A stretch of DNA of 64,000 nucleotides from Physcia stellaris (taxonomy: Eukaryota > Ascomycota > Lecanoromycetes > Caliciales > Physciaceae), in assembly GCA_018902385.1 (NCBI GenBank), contig JABSSW010000003.1, positions 186,001 to 250,000 on the forward strand, read 5' to 3'. The notes under the pieces were generated by a model. It did no database searches, was not told the DNA's origin, and saw only the letters and a list, made by a program, of their open reading frames with translations. This document shows, one piece after another, positions 49,029 to 61,159 of this stretch. Made by a program: the position numbers and the translations under genes. Every line of letters begins with the position of its first letter. Within the stretch, counting starts at the first letter, position 1.

Positions 49029-49374
49029 GACTTAATCCCTAGTCTTTTGTCAGAAATATCCTCGAGAAAGACCCTCGGACCGCAGGAATAATAATGAATC
49101 TGCAAATATTTAGAACGCGGGCACGGGTTTTTTATGACGCGGTCCGTAGGGCTGAGACAGGCCCCGGCAATTAAGCGAGGCCCGAAACTTTCATTCGACT
49201 TGCCAACCACAGGCTCCATATTAAGTCAAACGTGCCTTTCCCAAGGAATGCCTGCGTGACTCAGACCGAATTCACCAAAGACAGAATCGTGACCCCGACA
49301 ACTTGCGCACGGTGAAGCCACATTTCCAGATCTCGAAGTCTGTGCAGCAATCATCTCTCTGTAGCTGTTCCAAT
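49029..49374. promoter_or_regulatory. 346-bp bidirectional promoter between CCT6 and NOP56
   Basis: Two growth-linked housekeeping genes start on opposite sides of this short region, so their core promoters must lie within it. No motif is identified with confidence. Confidence 0.55.
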
Positions 49375-51083
49375 ATGTCGGTGGATTACCTTCTTCATGA
49401 ATCCTCTGTTGGCTATGCCATCTTTCAGGTAGTCCATCAGCCCGATACGGTGGGTAATCGTCTGAAAGAGGTCCAAGCTTCTGTCCAGGTATTCAGTGCT
49501 AGGTCCCACTATGACCCGCCCAAAACATTAATCGCAGTCAGGATTTGTCAAAATTCGGAAAAATGGTGAAGCTTGTCAGCTTTGCGCCTTTTCAGTAGGC
49601 AACTACGGATCGAAAGCTAGATCAGTCGCTAACATAAATGTTAGAGGAGCAGCACAGGCGCTTGAGAACGCGAACGATGTCTCCGAAGGCATTGCCTCGG
49701 AATACCTGACCTCACTGCTTGAGGTCAATCTACCAAAAGCGAGCCAAAAGAACAAAACTACCCTTGGCGTCTCAGACAAAAATCTAGCTGGAAGCATTAA
49801 GTCCGCTTTTCCGGGCATTGAATGTGAAACAGGCGACACAAGTGAGATTGTGCAAGACATGCTACGAGGCATCCGCCAACATGCTCCTAAACTACTGAAA
49901 CAATTGCAAGAAGGAGACGTAGAACGAGCACAGCTGGGATTAGGACACGCCTACTCAAGAGCAAGGGTCAAATTTAGCGTGCAGAAAAATGATAACCACA
50001 TCATCCAAGCCATTGCGACACTTGACCATCTCGATAAAGCCATCAATACCTTTTCAATGCGCGTAAGGGAATGGTACTCGTGGCATTTCCCAGAGCTCAT
50101 CCGCATTGTTTCGGAAAATCAGTCTTATGCTCGACTAGCGCTGTTCATTGGAGATAAGAAAAGACTATCAGACGCAGACTTGAACGATCTAGCTGCACAA
50201 TTGAATGACGACGTTGGTATAGCGCAGAGTATCATTGACGTTGCGAAAGTCAGTATGGGGCAAGACCTTTCAGAAAGCGACATGGAGAATGTTACGACAT
50301 TTGCATCGAAAGTTGTAAGCTTGTCAAATTATCGGAAAACTCTATACAACTATCTTGTCTCGAAGATGGGTGTCGTAGCGCCCAATCTAGCGGCTTTGAT
50401 TGGGGAAATCGTCGGCGCACGGCTTATATCACATGCTGGGAGCTTGACTAACCTGTGCAAATATCCCGCGTCGACTGTGCAGATCCTGGGTGCTGAAAAG
50501 GCATTGTTTAGAGCTCTCAAAACGAAGGGCAACACCCCAAAATACGGCCTGATTTACCATTCTTCGCATATTGGGAAGGCAGGGCAGAAAAACAAGGGCC
50601 GGATATCCAGATTCCTTGCAAACAAGTGCTCCATTGCCTCAAGAATAGACAATTTCTCGGAAGCACCGACAACAAAGTTTGGTGATGCATTAAGACAGCA
50701 GGTTGAGGAAAGATTGGCATTCTATGAATCGGGTGCGGCACCCACGAAGAATGAACTAGCTATGGTATGTACAGAGACGTCACTTTTCGTTTATGCTCCT
50801 TATTGATTTCGAGCAGCGTCAGGCAATGGACAGTGTTCTAGCCGATATCGACGTCGAAGATCCAACCGCAGCCGTTGACAAAGATACTGAGATGGCCGAT
50901 GTCGCCCCTCGTGCTGTCCAGAAACAAGAGAAGCAAAGAAAGGACAAAAAGAAGGATAAGAAAGAGAAGAAGTCAAAGGGGGGAGAGGCTGGGGGAGACA
51001 AGAAGAAAAAGCGGAAGCACGCTGAGACTAACGGAGAGGGAGAGGAGAAGAAGCATAAAAAGCACAAGAAATCTGAAGAGTAA
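49375..51083 (+). CDS. NOP56: Nucleolar protein Nop56 (box C/D snoRNP core)
   Basis: Nop56 is a core protein of box C/D snoRNPs that guide rRNA 2'-O-methylation. 517 residues in four exons (49375-49488, 49542-49594, 49645-50764, 50817-51083). The start [18 protein letters not shown] is typical of Nop56 rather than Nop58. The NOP domain is clear: [73 protein letters not shown]. The C terminus is a Lys-rich tail ([24 protein letters not shown]) typical of nucleolar proteins. Confidence 0.95.
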
Positions 51084-51500
51084 TTTCTGTACGACACTGT
51101 GGTATCTGCGGGTTTGACAATACTGTACATTGCGTTGAGTTCAGCGCGGCGTCAGGGAGTCGATGAAATGTCTTCTTGGCCATTGAAGGCACGTGTTGGC
51201 TTTGCCAATAGAATATTCACTGCAGATTTCGGATCGAATATGGCAAAGGGTAATCCTCGGAGAAAGATGACTAAGTATCCAATGTCAAGTCCTGCGCTGC
51301 ATCTGATGGCAAGAGGACATCTTCTAGTTCAAGCCACGGGATAGTCTATGGTACAAGGATGCCTTCGTGATAATACAGGGATCCTGCCTCCTTCTAGAAA
51401 GGGCCAAATCTGATCCGATAGTACAGCCCCTACTCTCTAGTCAAAGTTTCTATAGAGAACATGTCTCTCACACTGCGGCTGTAAGTACGAACAAGAAAAG
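51084..51500. other. Intergenic, convergent 3' ends
   Basis: Between NOP56 and OTU1; nothing is seen. Confidence 0.5.
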
Positions 51501-52640
51501 CTATGCGGCCTCACCAAAGTCGTAATGGCCAGTAGCCTTGGCGTGCTCAGTTGCACCCTTCTCACCCACACATAGGTGGCCGCACACGTTGCAATTAATC
51601 TCGAAGGACGCAGTGTCGGTGAAGTAATGGCGTCCTTGCAGGACTTTGCACAAATCGACCGCTGCCTCCAGGACGATCTCCTCATCAGCCTCAAAAATCT
51701 TAACATCGAACTCTGGCGGAGCGTAGGAGCTCTTGAATGGCGGGTCTGAAGGACTCCTAGCTATCACGTCGTAATGTATCCCGGAATAGACGAGGATACA
51801 TCGTTGCGGAGCTCCTTCGTTAAACCGGTCGATGCGCAGAGTCTGTACATCGACCGAACAGATCTCGATTCCAAAATACTTGCTCAATATATCGAGCTCA
51901 ATGAAGCCCCCCCAAGAGTTTTCAGTCTGGATCCACCTGCAATAATCATCTGGGTTCTTCTCCAGAACCACGGCTGGGTACTTGTCCGGCTGAGACTGGA
52001 TTGTCTGCGCGATGACCGACCGCAACTCTTGCATGTTGTCCATGGCTCCGAAGAAAGCACTGCCAAATGCCCGGAACAGACATGAATTGTCGTCGGGCAT
52101 TATACGCAGGGTTAAGGTGGAATTGTGTGTAGGTAATGGAACTTCCGGTGGTTCGGTGGCCATCGCCGACGGCTTGCGTGTTAGTGAAAGAGGAGTGTTT
52201 GGCTTTGGTGGCTTAGGTGCCGAATTATTTGGTTTTGACGAGGGTGGGGCAACTCCCACATCAGCGAAAGAAAATGACGGTTGCCCATTAGTAGTGATTG
52301 CTGGTCTGGTCGATGACTGCATATACTGGCTTGAACTTGCTTTTCCAGTCTGGCTTTCCGAGGCTTCTGGCTTTTCATGGCCTTTGTTTGCTACAACGGC
52401 TAGGCCAAGATTTTGGCTTACAATGAGTTGCTCTCCGTCTAAGTGGGTATGGAAATCGGACAATGGCACTGAATCGTCACACGAATCAAGCAGCAGCGGC
52501 TTCGGTGGGTAGCCGAGTTTGATATCTGGTCGCACAATCGATGTGGTTTCTGTAATTCTTTTCCGGAGATCCCCAACGGTGTTGTTTGAATCAAGGACAA
52601 TGACAGACTGTCCGGCAGGTCCACGCACCCGCAAACGCAT
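51501..52640 (-). CDS. OTU1: OTU-family deubiquitinase Otu1/YOD1
   Basis: It cleaves ubiquitin chains on substrates of the Cdc48/p97 segregase. A single exon encodes 379 residues: an N-terminal UBX-like ubiquitin fold (MRLRVRGPAGQSVIVLDSNN ... LDGEQLIV), a Ser/Pro linker, the OTU domain with catalytic Cys in MPDDNSCLFRAFG and His in SGIHYDVI, and a C-terminal C2H2 finger (CNVCGHLCVGEKGATEHAKATGH region). Domain order is that of YOD1/Otu1. It is divergently arranged with the RSC gene. Confidence 0.93.
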   Translation of the reverse strand: MRLRVRGPAGQSVIVLDSNNTVGDLRKRITETTSIVRPDIKLGYPPKPLLLDSCDDSVPLSDFHTHLDGEQLIVSQNLGLAVVANKGHEKPEASESQTGKASSSQYMQSSTRPAITTNGQPSFSFADVGVAPPSSKPNNSAPKPPKPNTPLSLTRKPSAMATEPPEVPLPTHNSTLTLRIMPDDNSCLFRAFGSAFFGAMDNMQELRSVIAQTIQSQPDKYPAVVLEKNPDDYCRWIQTENSWGGFIELDILSKYFGIEICSVDVQTLRIDRFNEGAPQRCILVYSGIHYDVIARSPSDPPFKSSYAPPEFDVKIFEADEEIVLEAAVDLCKVLQGRHYFTDTASFEINCNVCGHLCVGEKGATEHAKATGHYDFGEAA

Positions 52641-53117
52641 GATGCTCTACTAAAGAGAAAGCTGGTAGACCAAATATCAAGCGTATCAAAAGTTGTACCC
52701 CAGTCAATTTTGACAGTATGAGAGACTGCAAAGCGCTTGGAGAATGCTCAAAAACAATGAAAGGACGGTTTTATCTTTGATATACGAAAGCGACGCTCAG
52801 GAACAATGCTTATATTCATCACTCTGACCAGCCCAACAAGGTGAACGGTGAAGAGCCTGGTTTATGGATTCGGAAGGCTCTACGTACAAACGCCACGAGC
52901 GCCACACGGGAATGACGTCACCCCGCGGCAGGCGAAATGCAGGTTGCCGGACGGGAGCTAGAAGCTCCTAGCGGCATTAGCATCTGGTAACTCCTTCCTT
53001 GGAGAACACACTGTTGTATGCTATTGACGAAAGAGGGTGGCCGCTGACCGAGTACCGCGACTGAGATATAGATGTAAGCTAGATAACCTTTGAGTTGTTC
53101 AAAGACATCAGCCGAAA
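52641..53117. promoter_or_regulatory. Divergent promoter region between OTU1 and RSC1/2
   Basis: 477 bp shared by two outward-facing genes; no specific motif is assigned. Confidence 0.45.
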
Positions 53118-56015
53118 ATGGCTGCGGAAAGCGCGTCCACAAGCCCGACACCCATGGAAACAACAGAGACCAATCCTGCGCCAACAGAAGCTGGAGAATC
53201 AGTCTTGACGACTGAACAATGGAGAGCAATCTCGAGAGTCATCGATAACATTTACGGACATAGAGAACCAGAGTAAGCGACCATCAACAGCCTACAGCCA
53301 TGTTCTAATGATGGAACCAGCGGACACGACCCCTCGAAGGTTTTTCATCGCAAAGTGAACAAGCGTTCTCTACCGGACTACTATGATGTTATCAAAGAAC
53401 CTGTGGCATTAAGCACTCTCAAGTCAAAGCGTCTCACCAAAGAATATAAGTCATTCACGGAATTTGTTCGTGATTGCGCTCTCATTCCTCACAATGCGCA
53501 AACCTATAATAGGCCTGAAGCCGGCGCTTACCAGGACGCGATAGTACTTCGAACCCTCTTCGAGAAAGAGTTCAAACAGTTGGCGGAAGACAACATCATT
53601 ACGATGGACGAAGCGACGCTACCAGATCTGGGTGAAATCCCACCTGCTTCCCCTCGTCCTATCGAGGAAGAGGAGGAAGAGGAAGAGGAAGACGACGACG
53701 AAGACGAGGACGAGGATGTTGATGACTCGGAAGAAGATGGTAAGCGAAAGAGAAAGCGTGGCCCAAGATCGTTGGCTGCTATAAAAAAGCGTGAAGGCTT
53801 GAAGGACGACGACGGCCAGAAAGGTGGGGATTTAGACCCAAGGAAACGGAGAGGTAGACCGCCGCGGGTAGACACACCCATGGAGGCCAGGATCAAAGCT
53901 GTCTTGAAAGGTATACGCAAGTACAAGAATGATGCTGGCCACATCATGATCCATCAATTTGAGAAGCTACCCGACAAGACTGCAATGCCTGAATACTATC
54001 TGGAGATCAAAGAGCCAATCGCAATCGAGCTGATCAAGGTGAGTAGTTAGATGTTGGCGACCTGAGGCACAGCGTCCTGCTTAGCAATACTGATATATTC
54101 CAGAGAAAGCAAAAGCGTAAGAAGTATCAGTCGGTAGAACATTTCATGCGCGACATCGACACTATGTTCAATAACGCAAAAAGCTACAACCAAGATGAGA
54201 GTCAGATATATAAAGATGCTGTATATCTACAAGTACGTTGGAGAGGGACAAACTTTGTGCTCGATACTAATACAAGCAACAGAAAGAAGCACACAGTATA
54301 GCAGACGCAGAGATGGCTAAGCCAGATACAGAGTATGTGATGGAAGAAGGTCGACTACCACTACCAAATGGAATATTGCACAACGGCGAGCTATGGAAAG
54401 TTGGTGACTGGGTACACATACAGAATCCCAACGACGTGACAAAACCAATCGTCGCCCAGATTTACCGCACATGGCAGGATTCTGAGAACCAGAAGTGGGT
54501 TAACGCTTGCTGGTACTATCGACCAGAACAAACAGTGCATCAGTACGAGAAGCATTTTTATCCCAATGAAGTCGTCAAAACCGGTCAGTATCGAGATCAC
54601 CGGATTGATGAAATTGTTGATCGCTGTTTTGTCATGTTCTGCACCCGATACAGCAGGGGTAGACCTCGAGGCTTTCCGAGTGACAAAGAGGTCTATGTGT
54701 GCGACTCAAGGTACAATGAGGAAAAGCACAAGCTGAACAAGATTAAGACCTGGGCTAGTTGTTTGCCTGACGAAGTCCGAGATAAAGATTACGAAATGGA
54801 TCTTTTTGACGGATTAAAGAGAGTTAAGAAAGTGCCTAGTCCAATACTCCATTTACTACCAGCTGAAGCAAAAGAAACTGACGAAATGCCAAAACCTCGG
54901 TGGGGTGTTGATAATGCACCACCAATTGTTGGAGCTGTGTACAAGGGTCCAAGAGATGAGAATGTTGTTAACATGATACAACACCTATCTCTGACGATGG
55001 CTAATATTCTCTACAGCAATCTCCACCACCTGAACCAACTCCTTCTCCCCCACCACAACCTCCTCCACCACCACCGCGACAATTATCCCACATAACAAGC
55101 ACCGAAACCCCAAATTACCGCCGTACTAGTGAGGTTGACACAACCATGACGAACAGTACCAATCAGGCTTCAATTACAGTCCCACCAGCTTCACGGCCAA
55201 ACCAATCTCAAACGTACGCTGCCCAGGCGCCTCAATATCATACACAAGCCGCTTCGACAGCCCCAACCCATAGTCAACATTACAGTCAACCGCCCGCTTC
55301 TAACTACACCCAACCTCACCAAGGGAATAGCACAAGTAATTCACATGCTGCAACACACCTCGACCACTACTCCACGCCTCCGAGCCGCTATCCACAGGCT
55401 ACAGCCATGCATCGCTCTACTGCTGCCACGGCTTCTGCGTATAATGCTCCACGTCCCGCAGAGGTTTATCATCTTCCAGAGTCAGCAAATGCCGCTATTC
55501 CGTTGGATATCAGAGAGCAATTCCAGCGTGACGAGAAAGGAAACGTGTTGTTCTTTACAACTCCGCCTGTAGACGTCCTTCCTCCCGTCAACGAAGGTTC
55601 TGCTGTGGGACACACGGCAAAATATCTGGCAAATAAACTTCGTCGTAAACTGGCGCTGAAGGAACAACGCGAGGCGGCTGGTCTTCCAGAAAGCGAAGAG
55701 GCGCCTGCCACTAAGAAGTTGAAGACAACGCCGAGTGCGCCATCACAGCAAGAGATCGAAGCACTTCGCGACAAGGGACTCAAGCTACTTATTGGTCAAA
55801 TAAATCATGGCACGGAAAATATTTACAGAGACATCTACGGCGATCAGTGGGAAGAAGGTATGAGGTATGAGCAAGAGAAACTGATGACAGCGCAAGAAGA
55901 AGCCAGAGCGCGGAGAGTGGAGCTGGAAGCTAGCGAACGAAAGAGGAAGGAGCAAGACCGGATTTCCCTTCGACATACGGGTGTGTATCTGGATGATTAC
56001 GATCCCAGATATTGA
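53118..56015 (+). CDS. RSC1: RSC chromatin-remodelling subunit, tandem bromodomain-BAH (Rsc1/Rsc2 type)
   Basis: Nuclear subunit of the RSC remodeller, reading acetylated histones. 893 residues in five exons (53118-53272, 53321-54038, 54104-54232, 54283-54963, 55017-56015). Bromodomain 1 (SLPDYYDVIKEPVALSTLKS), an acidic tract of Glu/Asp near 53665-53740, an AT-hook (KRRGRPPRVD), bromodomain 2 (AMPEYYLEIKEPIAIELIK, MRDIDTMFNNAKSYN), a BAH domain (LWKVGDWVHIQNPND ... EVYVCDSRYNEEKHKL), a Pro-rich linker and a conserved C-terminal segment (NVLFFTTPPVDVLPPVN) follow in order. It could equally be named RSC2; filamentous fungi usually have one such gene. Confidence 0.92.
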
Positions 56016-56493
56016 AGGGTCCATGGTGGGTCTGAAAACCCGAAAAGCAAAGAAACTGTACTAGTAGGACCTCTACTCATGTAGCAAACACGGGAGTATC
56101 TTGGCTTCCACACTCCTAACCAGGCCAACCTCTCCTCTCCCGTCGACTTACCTCTTGAAGAAACTATTTCTACTCAGAGGGGCTAGTATGTCTTGCATGA
56201 CTCGCTAGGTAAGCATAAACCGTTGATCGAGGCCGACCTTTCAGTTCGAGGACCCAAAGGGCGGGGTAAGATGCGTCTTGCGCTCAGGTGATCCGTGAAG
56301 CTCAAGCATAAGTACATTAGTGTACTAAGTCTGCTCTACCTTACCCTACTCACTACAACATGCCTAAAAGTTGTGCTGTGAAACCATAAACCAAAAGCGT
56401 TTCATCACACTGCGTGCCAGCAACCTTCCACCACAGCTCTTGATTTGTTTCTAGCTTGTCGTTTCTATATTTTCTTTTGATATCCATCAAGAT
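56016..56493. other. Intergenic
   Basis: RSC 3' flank and promoter of the next gene; nothing else is seen. Confidence 0.5.
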
Positions 56494-57947
56494 ATGGCAG
56501 AAGTACAAAGTGCTCCAATTCCTGCCCATGAGATACAATATCGGTCCCAAGAACTGCCACGACTACGCTTTAATAGGGGGAAGAATGTCGAGCTCTCTTC
56601 AACAGGCTGGATGCTCCCGACATCCAAGGACACGTCAATAAACGAGATGAGGAAGCGCTACAACGAAACAGGATACATCTGGGTGAAGAACCTGCTACCT
56701 CGCGAGGATGTCTATGATATGCGCGAACAGTAAGAGCGTGGGACCTGCCCTATTTGCAGTATCTGACACGGAGTGACGACGCCCAGCTATTTCACCCATA
56801 TGTCGCCCAGTGGCCTTCTTCAGCCTGACACGTCCCCCCGTGATGGCATATTCAATTCATCTTTAGACCCTTTAGAACATCAAGGCCTTGGCGGAGATCC
56901 GGAAAAGTCTAGTCGCGAGCTTCTAGATGCTGCGCATGCAACCCCTGTAGGTTTTCCCTCTGAGCATCTTCCCCCTCCTTTCCATACGCATGGATTGCAA
57001 GACATGCAATGGCGAGCGATGGGCTCCGAAACCTGGCTTGTAGCTCGAACTTTACCCAAGATTGGCCATGCTGACCTCGAAATGGACTAGGAATACAGAA
57101 GATTCTTGACTCACTCTAATTTGAGGAGCTTCGTTCGTGATTTCATGTCATGGAAGCAGGAGATACTAGTCACACGTGCTTTGTTACGGCATAATTGCCC
57201 AGGCAGCGAGAGCACTGGAATCCATTATGATCAGCTTTTCCTTCGAGGCGGCGAGTCGAATTTTCTGACGGCTTGGGTCCCAATAGGGGATTGTGCAGCC
57301 ACAGGTGGTGGACTCATGTAAGCCCTTTTTCGTAGCGCTTCGACTTTCTCTTTGATAATTTAGGAGTAATGAACTTAATTTTCCATTTTCTCCTTGGTGG
57401 AATTCCTCCGCCTCCTGTGTCTTTCACGACGCGTCATTCATTTCTTCACAGGCCTCGGAACTGACTCTTAGGACGTCTAGGTACCTAGAGAATAGCACTG
57501 AATTAGGAAAGGAAGTGGAAGCTGAGTTTGCCGAGAAGGCACAGGTCCTATCGGCGGAGCAACGTCTCAGTGCGTTCAATGAACACATGTAAGCATCCCT
57601 CCCACGCCTAGCTCGATCTGAACCACCAAGTCTCTTAACGCTCCTCTCCAATTCTTTTCAGAGTAGGAACTAACTCCAATTATTTTTCCAGGGGCCAAGG
57701 TGGCTTCATATCTGAAGATGCCGAGAACTTCAGTGAGTCGCACGGGAAAGGTAATCTTCGATGGCTAGTTGGGAATTATGAAGCTGGCGACGTTGTTTTC
57801 CACAATCCTTGGATGATTCATGCTGCTACCAAGAACGAGGATGAATCTGGAAGAATCAGACTCGCTTCTGACCTAAGGTTCTATGAGGAGGGTGCTGCCA
57901 TTGATGAGCGGTGGATGAAACTGTTCAAGCACGGTGATGGGTTGTGA
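56494..57947 (+). CDS. Phytanoyl-CoA dioxygenase (PhyH) family protein
   Basis: Fe(II)/2-oxoglutarate-dependent oxygenase of the PhyH family; substrate unknown. 328 residues in five exons (56494-56729, 56787-56946, 57091-57317, 57481-57588, 57692-57947). Iron ligands are visible as H-x-D in GIHYDQLFLRGG and the distal His in VFHNPWMIHAAT, with the 2-oxoglutarate-binding Arg in GRIRLASDLRFYEE. The introns are longer (57-163 nt) than elsewhere in the window. No targeting signal is apparent. Related fungal genes occur in secondary metabolism, but no cluster surrounds this one. Confidence 0.85.
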
Positions 57948-58431
57948 TCCATTTTTTCAGGACATCAACTTTATGGTGCAGAACAATCGGATGAGACTTC
58001 ATGTTTGGTATATGCGGAGCTGAGTCTTTGAAGAAGTGGCGAAAGAGGAGCAGATTGAGTCACTTTATCACTCCGAAAGGCGGTGAACCAGTTTCTAATT
58101 TTTCATTCCAGTTGACAGAACCGATAGGAATCATCAAACTTGGTCAATTCCCATCTGGCATCGACATGGACTAACACAGTATGTGTACCCAGACGTCCCC
58201 AATGCCAGCGTCCAATTATCGACGCTTTGGGAGAGTTGGGTGGTTCAAAAAAAGACATGGTCAAGCTTCACGCGTAGAGCATTACGGATGTGGCTTTGTA
58301 AAAGACCTTCAGTCACGATGAAAGTTTCTTTAGCCCGGACATTAGTGATAAATCCGACATGCATTATTAGCGTTGTCGAGAATTGAATCTTGAGTCTCTC
58401 CAGTCGTTATCAATCTTAAGCAATCGTCACA
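57948..58431. other. Intergenic
   Basis: 3' flank of the PhyH gene and CTP1 promoter; nothing else is seen. Confidence 0.5.
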
Positions 58432-59708
58432 ATGGCAACTACCACTTCAGATACAAAGCAGAAGGTAGTTCCCCAACTTGCTACACTACATTTCTCCGTT
58501 TTCATTTGCTGACCGTGTCAGCCAAGCCTGTTGCGGTCTGTCATCGCTGGTTCCACCGCTGGTGCTGTTGAAATCGGTATGGGCTCGATGGCCAATTCCC
58601 ACAGTACCATTAGCTGACGCGGACGTGTGAAAGCTATCACTTATCCTGCCGAGTGTTCGTTCCGGAGATTGCTCTTCGACCCGTCAATGACTGACCAGTA
58701 TCTTCATAGTCGCTAAGACTAGGACCCAGCTCAACCGTCGACTGCCTGACGGGCAGAAGCTTGGATACCCGCCCTTCGGTAGAGCATGGTATGCTGGATG
58801 TACAACACTGATTATTGGCAACTCTTTGAAAGCCGGCATACGATTCGTTGCATTCGATACCTACAAGGCCTTACTCCAGGATGAGGCCGGCAATATCTCT
58901 GGACCGAGAACGGTAATTGCCGGATTTGGCGCAGGTATTACAGAGTCCTTACTTGCCGTCACTCCTTTCGAAAGTATCAAAACCTCTATGTAAGTATCTC
59001 TTCAACCTACTGCGGGCTCGGGCTAATTTGACGCTCCAATTGCAGAATAGACGACCGTAAATTGGCCAATCCTCGCATGCGGGGCTTTTTGCATGGCTCC
59101 AGCATTATCTTCCGAGAACGTGGAGTTAGAGGATTCTTCCAAGGATTCGTCCCAACCACGGCACGGCAAGCTGCCAACTCTGCTACAAGGTTTGGAAGCT
59201 ACACTACAATAAAGCAATTCGCTCAAGGATATGTTGCTCCGGGGGAAAAGCTTGGTACAGCAAGTACTTTCGGAATTGGCGGATTGGCAGGCCTGATCAC
59301 CGTGTATATATCCCGCTTCACCGGTGGAAGAAGACAATTGACATTATAGCAGGTACGTTACTCAACCGCTCGATACGATCAAAACTCGGTAAGTGCATCT
59401 TGTATCAAGCAGTGCCCCCGGCTTCATTGGTTGATCACTTCAGGATGCAATCCATTGAAGCTAGAAAGGAGTACAAGAACAGTTTCGTTTGCGCTGCTCG
59501 GATTTTCAGGGATGAAGGGGTCCTGACATTCTGGTCTGGGGCTGTTCCACGGCTAGTGAGGCTAACACTGAGCGGAGGTATCGTTTTTACAATGTAGAGT
59601 CTTCCTTTGCCCGATCAAAAGGTTTGTAACCTTAGTGCTGACTATCCCAGGTATGAAAAGACAATGGATGCTCTCGACAGGATGGACCCAGAAAAACGAT
59701 ACATCTGA
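58432..59708 (+). CDS. CTP1: Mitochondrial tricarboxylate (citrate) carrier
   Basis: Inner-membrane carrier exchanging citrate for malate. 296 residues in eight exons (58432-58464, 58522-58576, 58634-58654, 58710-58989, 59046-59303, 59353-59388, 59444-59593, 59651-59708). Three mitochondrial-carrier repeats show the P-x-(D/E)-x-x-(K/R) signatures: YPAEFAKTRTQL, TPFESIKTSI and TQPLDTIKTRM. Citrate-carrier-specific segments include SVIAGSTAGAVEIAITYPAE and GRAWYAGCTTLIIGNSLKAG. One exon is only 21 nt long. Confidence 0.93.
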
Positions 59709-60013
59709 TCATCAAACGACGTTGTATCGACTGTGGTTCTGCCCCTTGACCTTCACTTTCCAGGCACAGCGGACATACGCACTCCGATTGGTGGGGTCAG
59801 GGATGAGGTCACTGCTTCTGAACCATCAAACCTCCCATTTTTATGGCAACTCTGTTTTCGCGATTTGGCTATAACTACACCTACACCAGGCATGCCTCGA
59901 TTCTGCTAGCAACTGTGTTTTCTTTATTTGCTATTCTACCCACATCTCAAATTTTGAAGCCATATGTTACACGCTACTCCAAAGTCGACCAACACCTTGC
60001 AGATCAGAAAATA
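59709..60013. other. Intergenic
   Basis: CTP1 3' flank. An in-frame ATG at 59843 could extend the next gene upstream by 57 codons. Confidence 0.45.
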
Positions 60014-60815
60014 ATGGCTTGGATGTCCTCAGGGTCCTCGAACGCAGCTCTCATCGCAAACCTCGCGAATCACAAAATAATTACCTCGGATAGAGTTCGA
60101 AATGCCATGTTAGGTGTACGGCTTCCAGGACACTCGGGTCCAATCTCCCGGACGCTGACCTCTTTTCCAGGTTGACCGAGGGCATTATTCACCGGCACTC
60201 CCATATCAAGACTCCCCACAACCTATAGGGTTTTCAGCTACCATATCTGCTCCGCACATGCACGCTGCTGCAGCCGAATGTCTTCTACCCTTCCTCTACC
60301 CGGGCGCGAAAGTCCTCGATATCGGCTCAGGCTCGGGTTATCTCACGCATGTGCTCTCGCAGCTCGTGGGCAATGGAGGTGAAGGAAACGTGGTAGGAGT
60401 TGACCACATACAAGGCTTGATCGACCTAGCAAACAACAATATGGGCAAAAGCGAAGACGGGAGAGAAATGCTTAAGAATGGAAAAGTCAAATTCGTCAAG
60501 GGTGACGGCAGAAAAGGCTGGACGGAAGGCGGACCTTATGATGCTATCCATGTTGGAGCGGCTGCTGTTGAAGCTCACCCAACGTTGTTGGACCAGCTGA
60601 AATCACCCGGGAGGTAGGTGTACTTGGATCTCTCAGGTTCCAATGCTCCCAGTAAGTGTGGACTGACAAGGTATGCAAGCAGACTCTTCATCCCGGTCGG
60701 GGATTCATATTCTCAGTACATCTGGGTTATCGACAAGGACGAAAACGGTAAAGTGAAGCGCGAAAAGTCTTTCGGCGTCAGATACGTGCCCTTGACGGAT
60801 GCACCGACAACATGA
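60014..60815 (+). CDS. Protein-L-isoaspartate O-methyltransferase
   Basis: Repairs isoaspartyl residues in aged proteins, using S-adenosylmethionine. 225 residues in three exons (60014-60115, 60171-60613, 60683-60815). Motifs: [25 protein letters not shown]-binding [45 protein letters not shown]. The chosen start ([17 protein letters not shown]) fits the family. An upstream in-frame Met at 59843 would add 57 residues with a hydrophobic stretch (SILLATVFSLFAILP), possibly a membrane or targeting sequence. Confidence 0.9.
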
Positions 60816-61159
60816 TAGATAGTACACCTTGAAGATCAGGAGAGAAAGCTAGAATCATGCTGTCAAGATAAGTGCCATGTAGTCTTAGCAAGCACACCGT
60901 GGATTCTGGGGTAGTTACAGCAAGTTCCATCTTTACAATCGTCACTTGCGAGCTCAGTGGCCTCAAATACCACAATAGAACTTGATGGGATTAGGTGAGT
61001 TCTTGCTGTATTCGTTAGCGGTAAGTACCGTATGTACATTAGGGTATCTATTTGGATGCCAAGCCTGACGTCTCCCCCCGGGAAAATTATTTTAGCACCG
61101 AGGCTTTCGACTTGACCGCCCGAGCAGTCCAGCCAGCTTTCACCTCCTCTATTAATTCG
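60816..61159. other. Intergenic
   Basis: 3' flank of the methyltransferase gene and MAM33 promoter; nothing else is seen. Confidence 0.5.
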
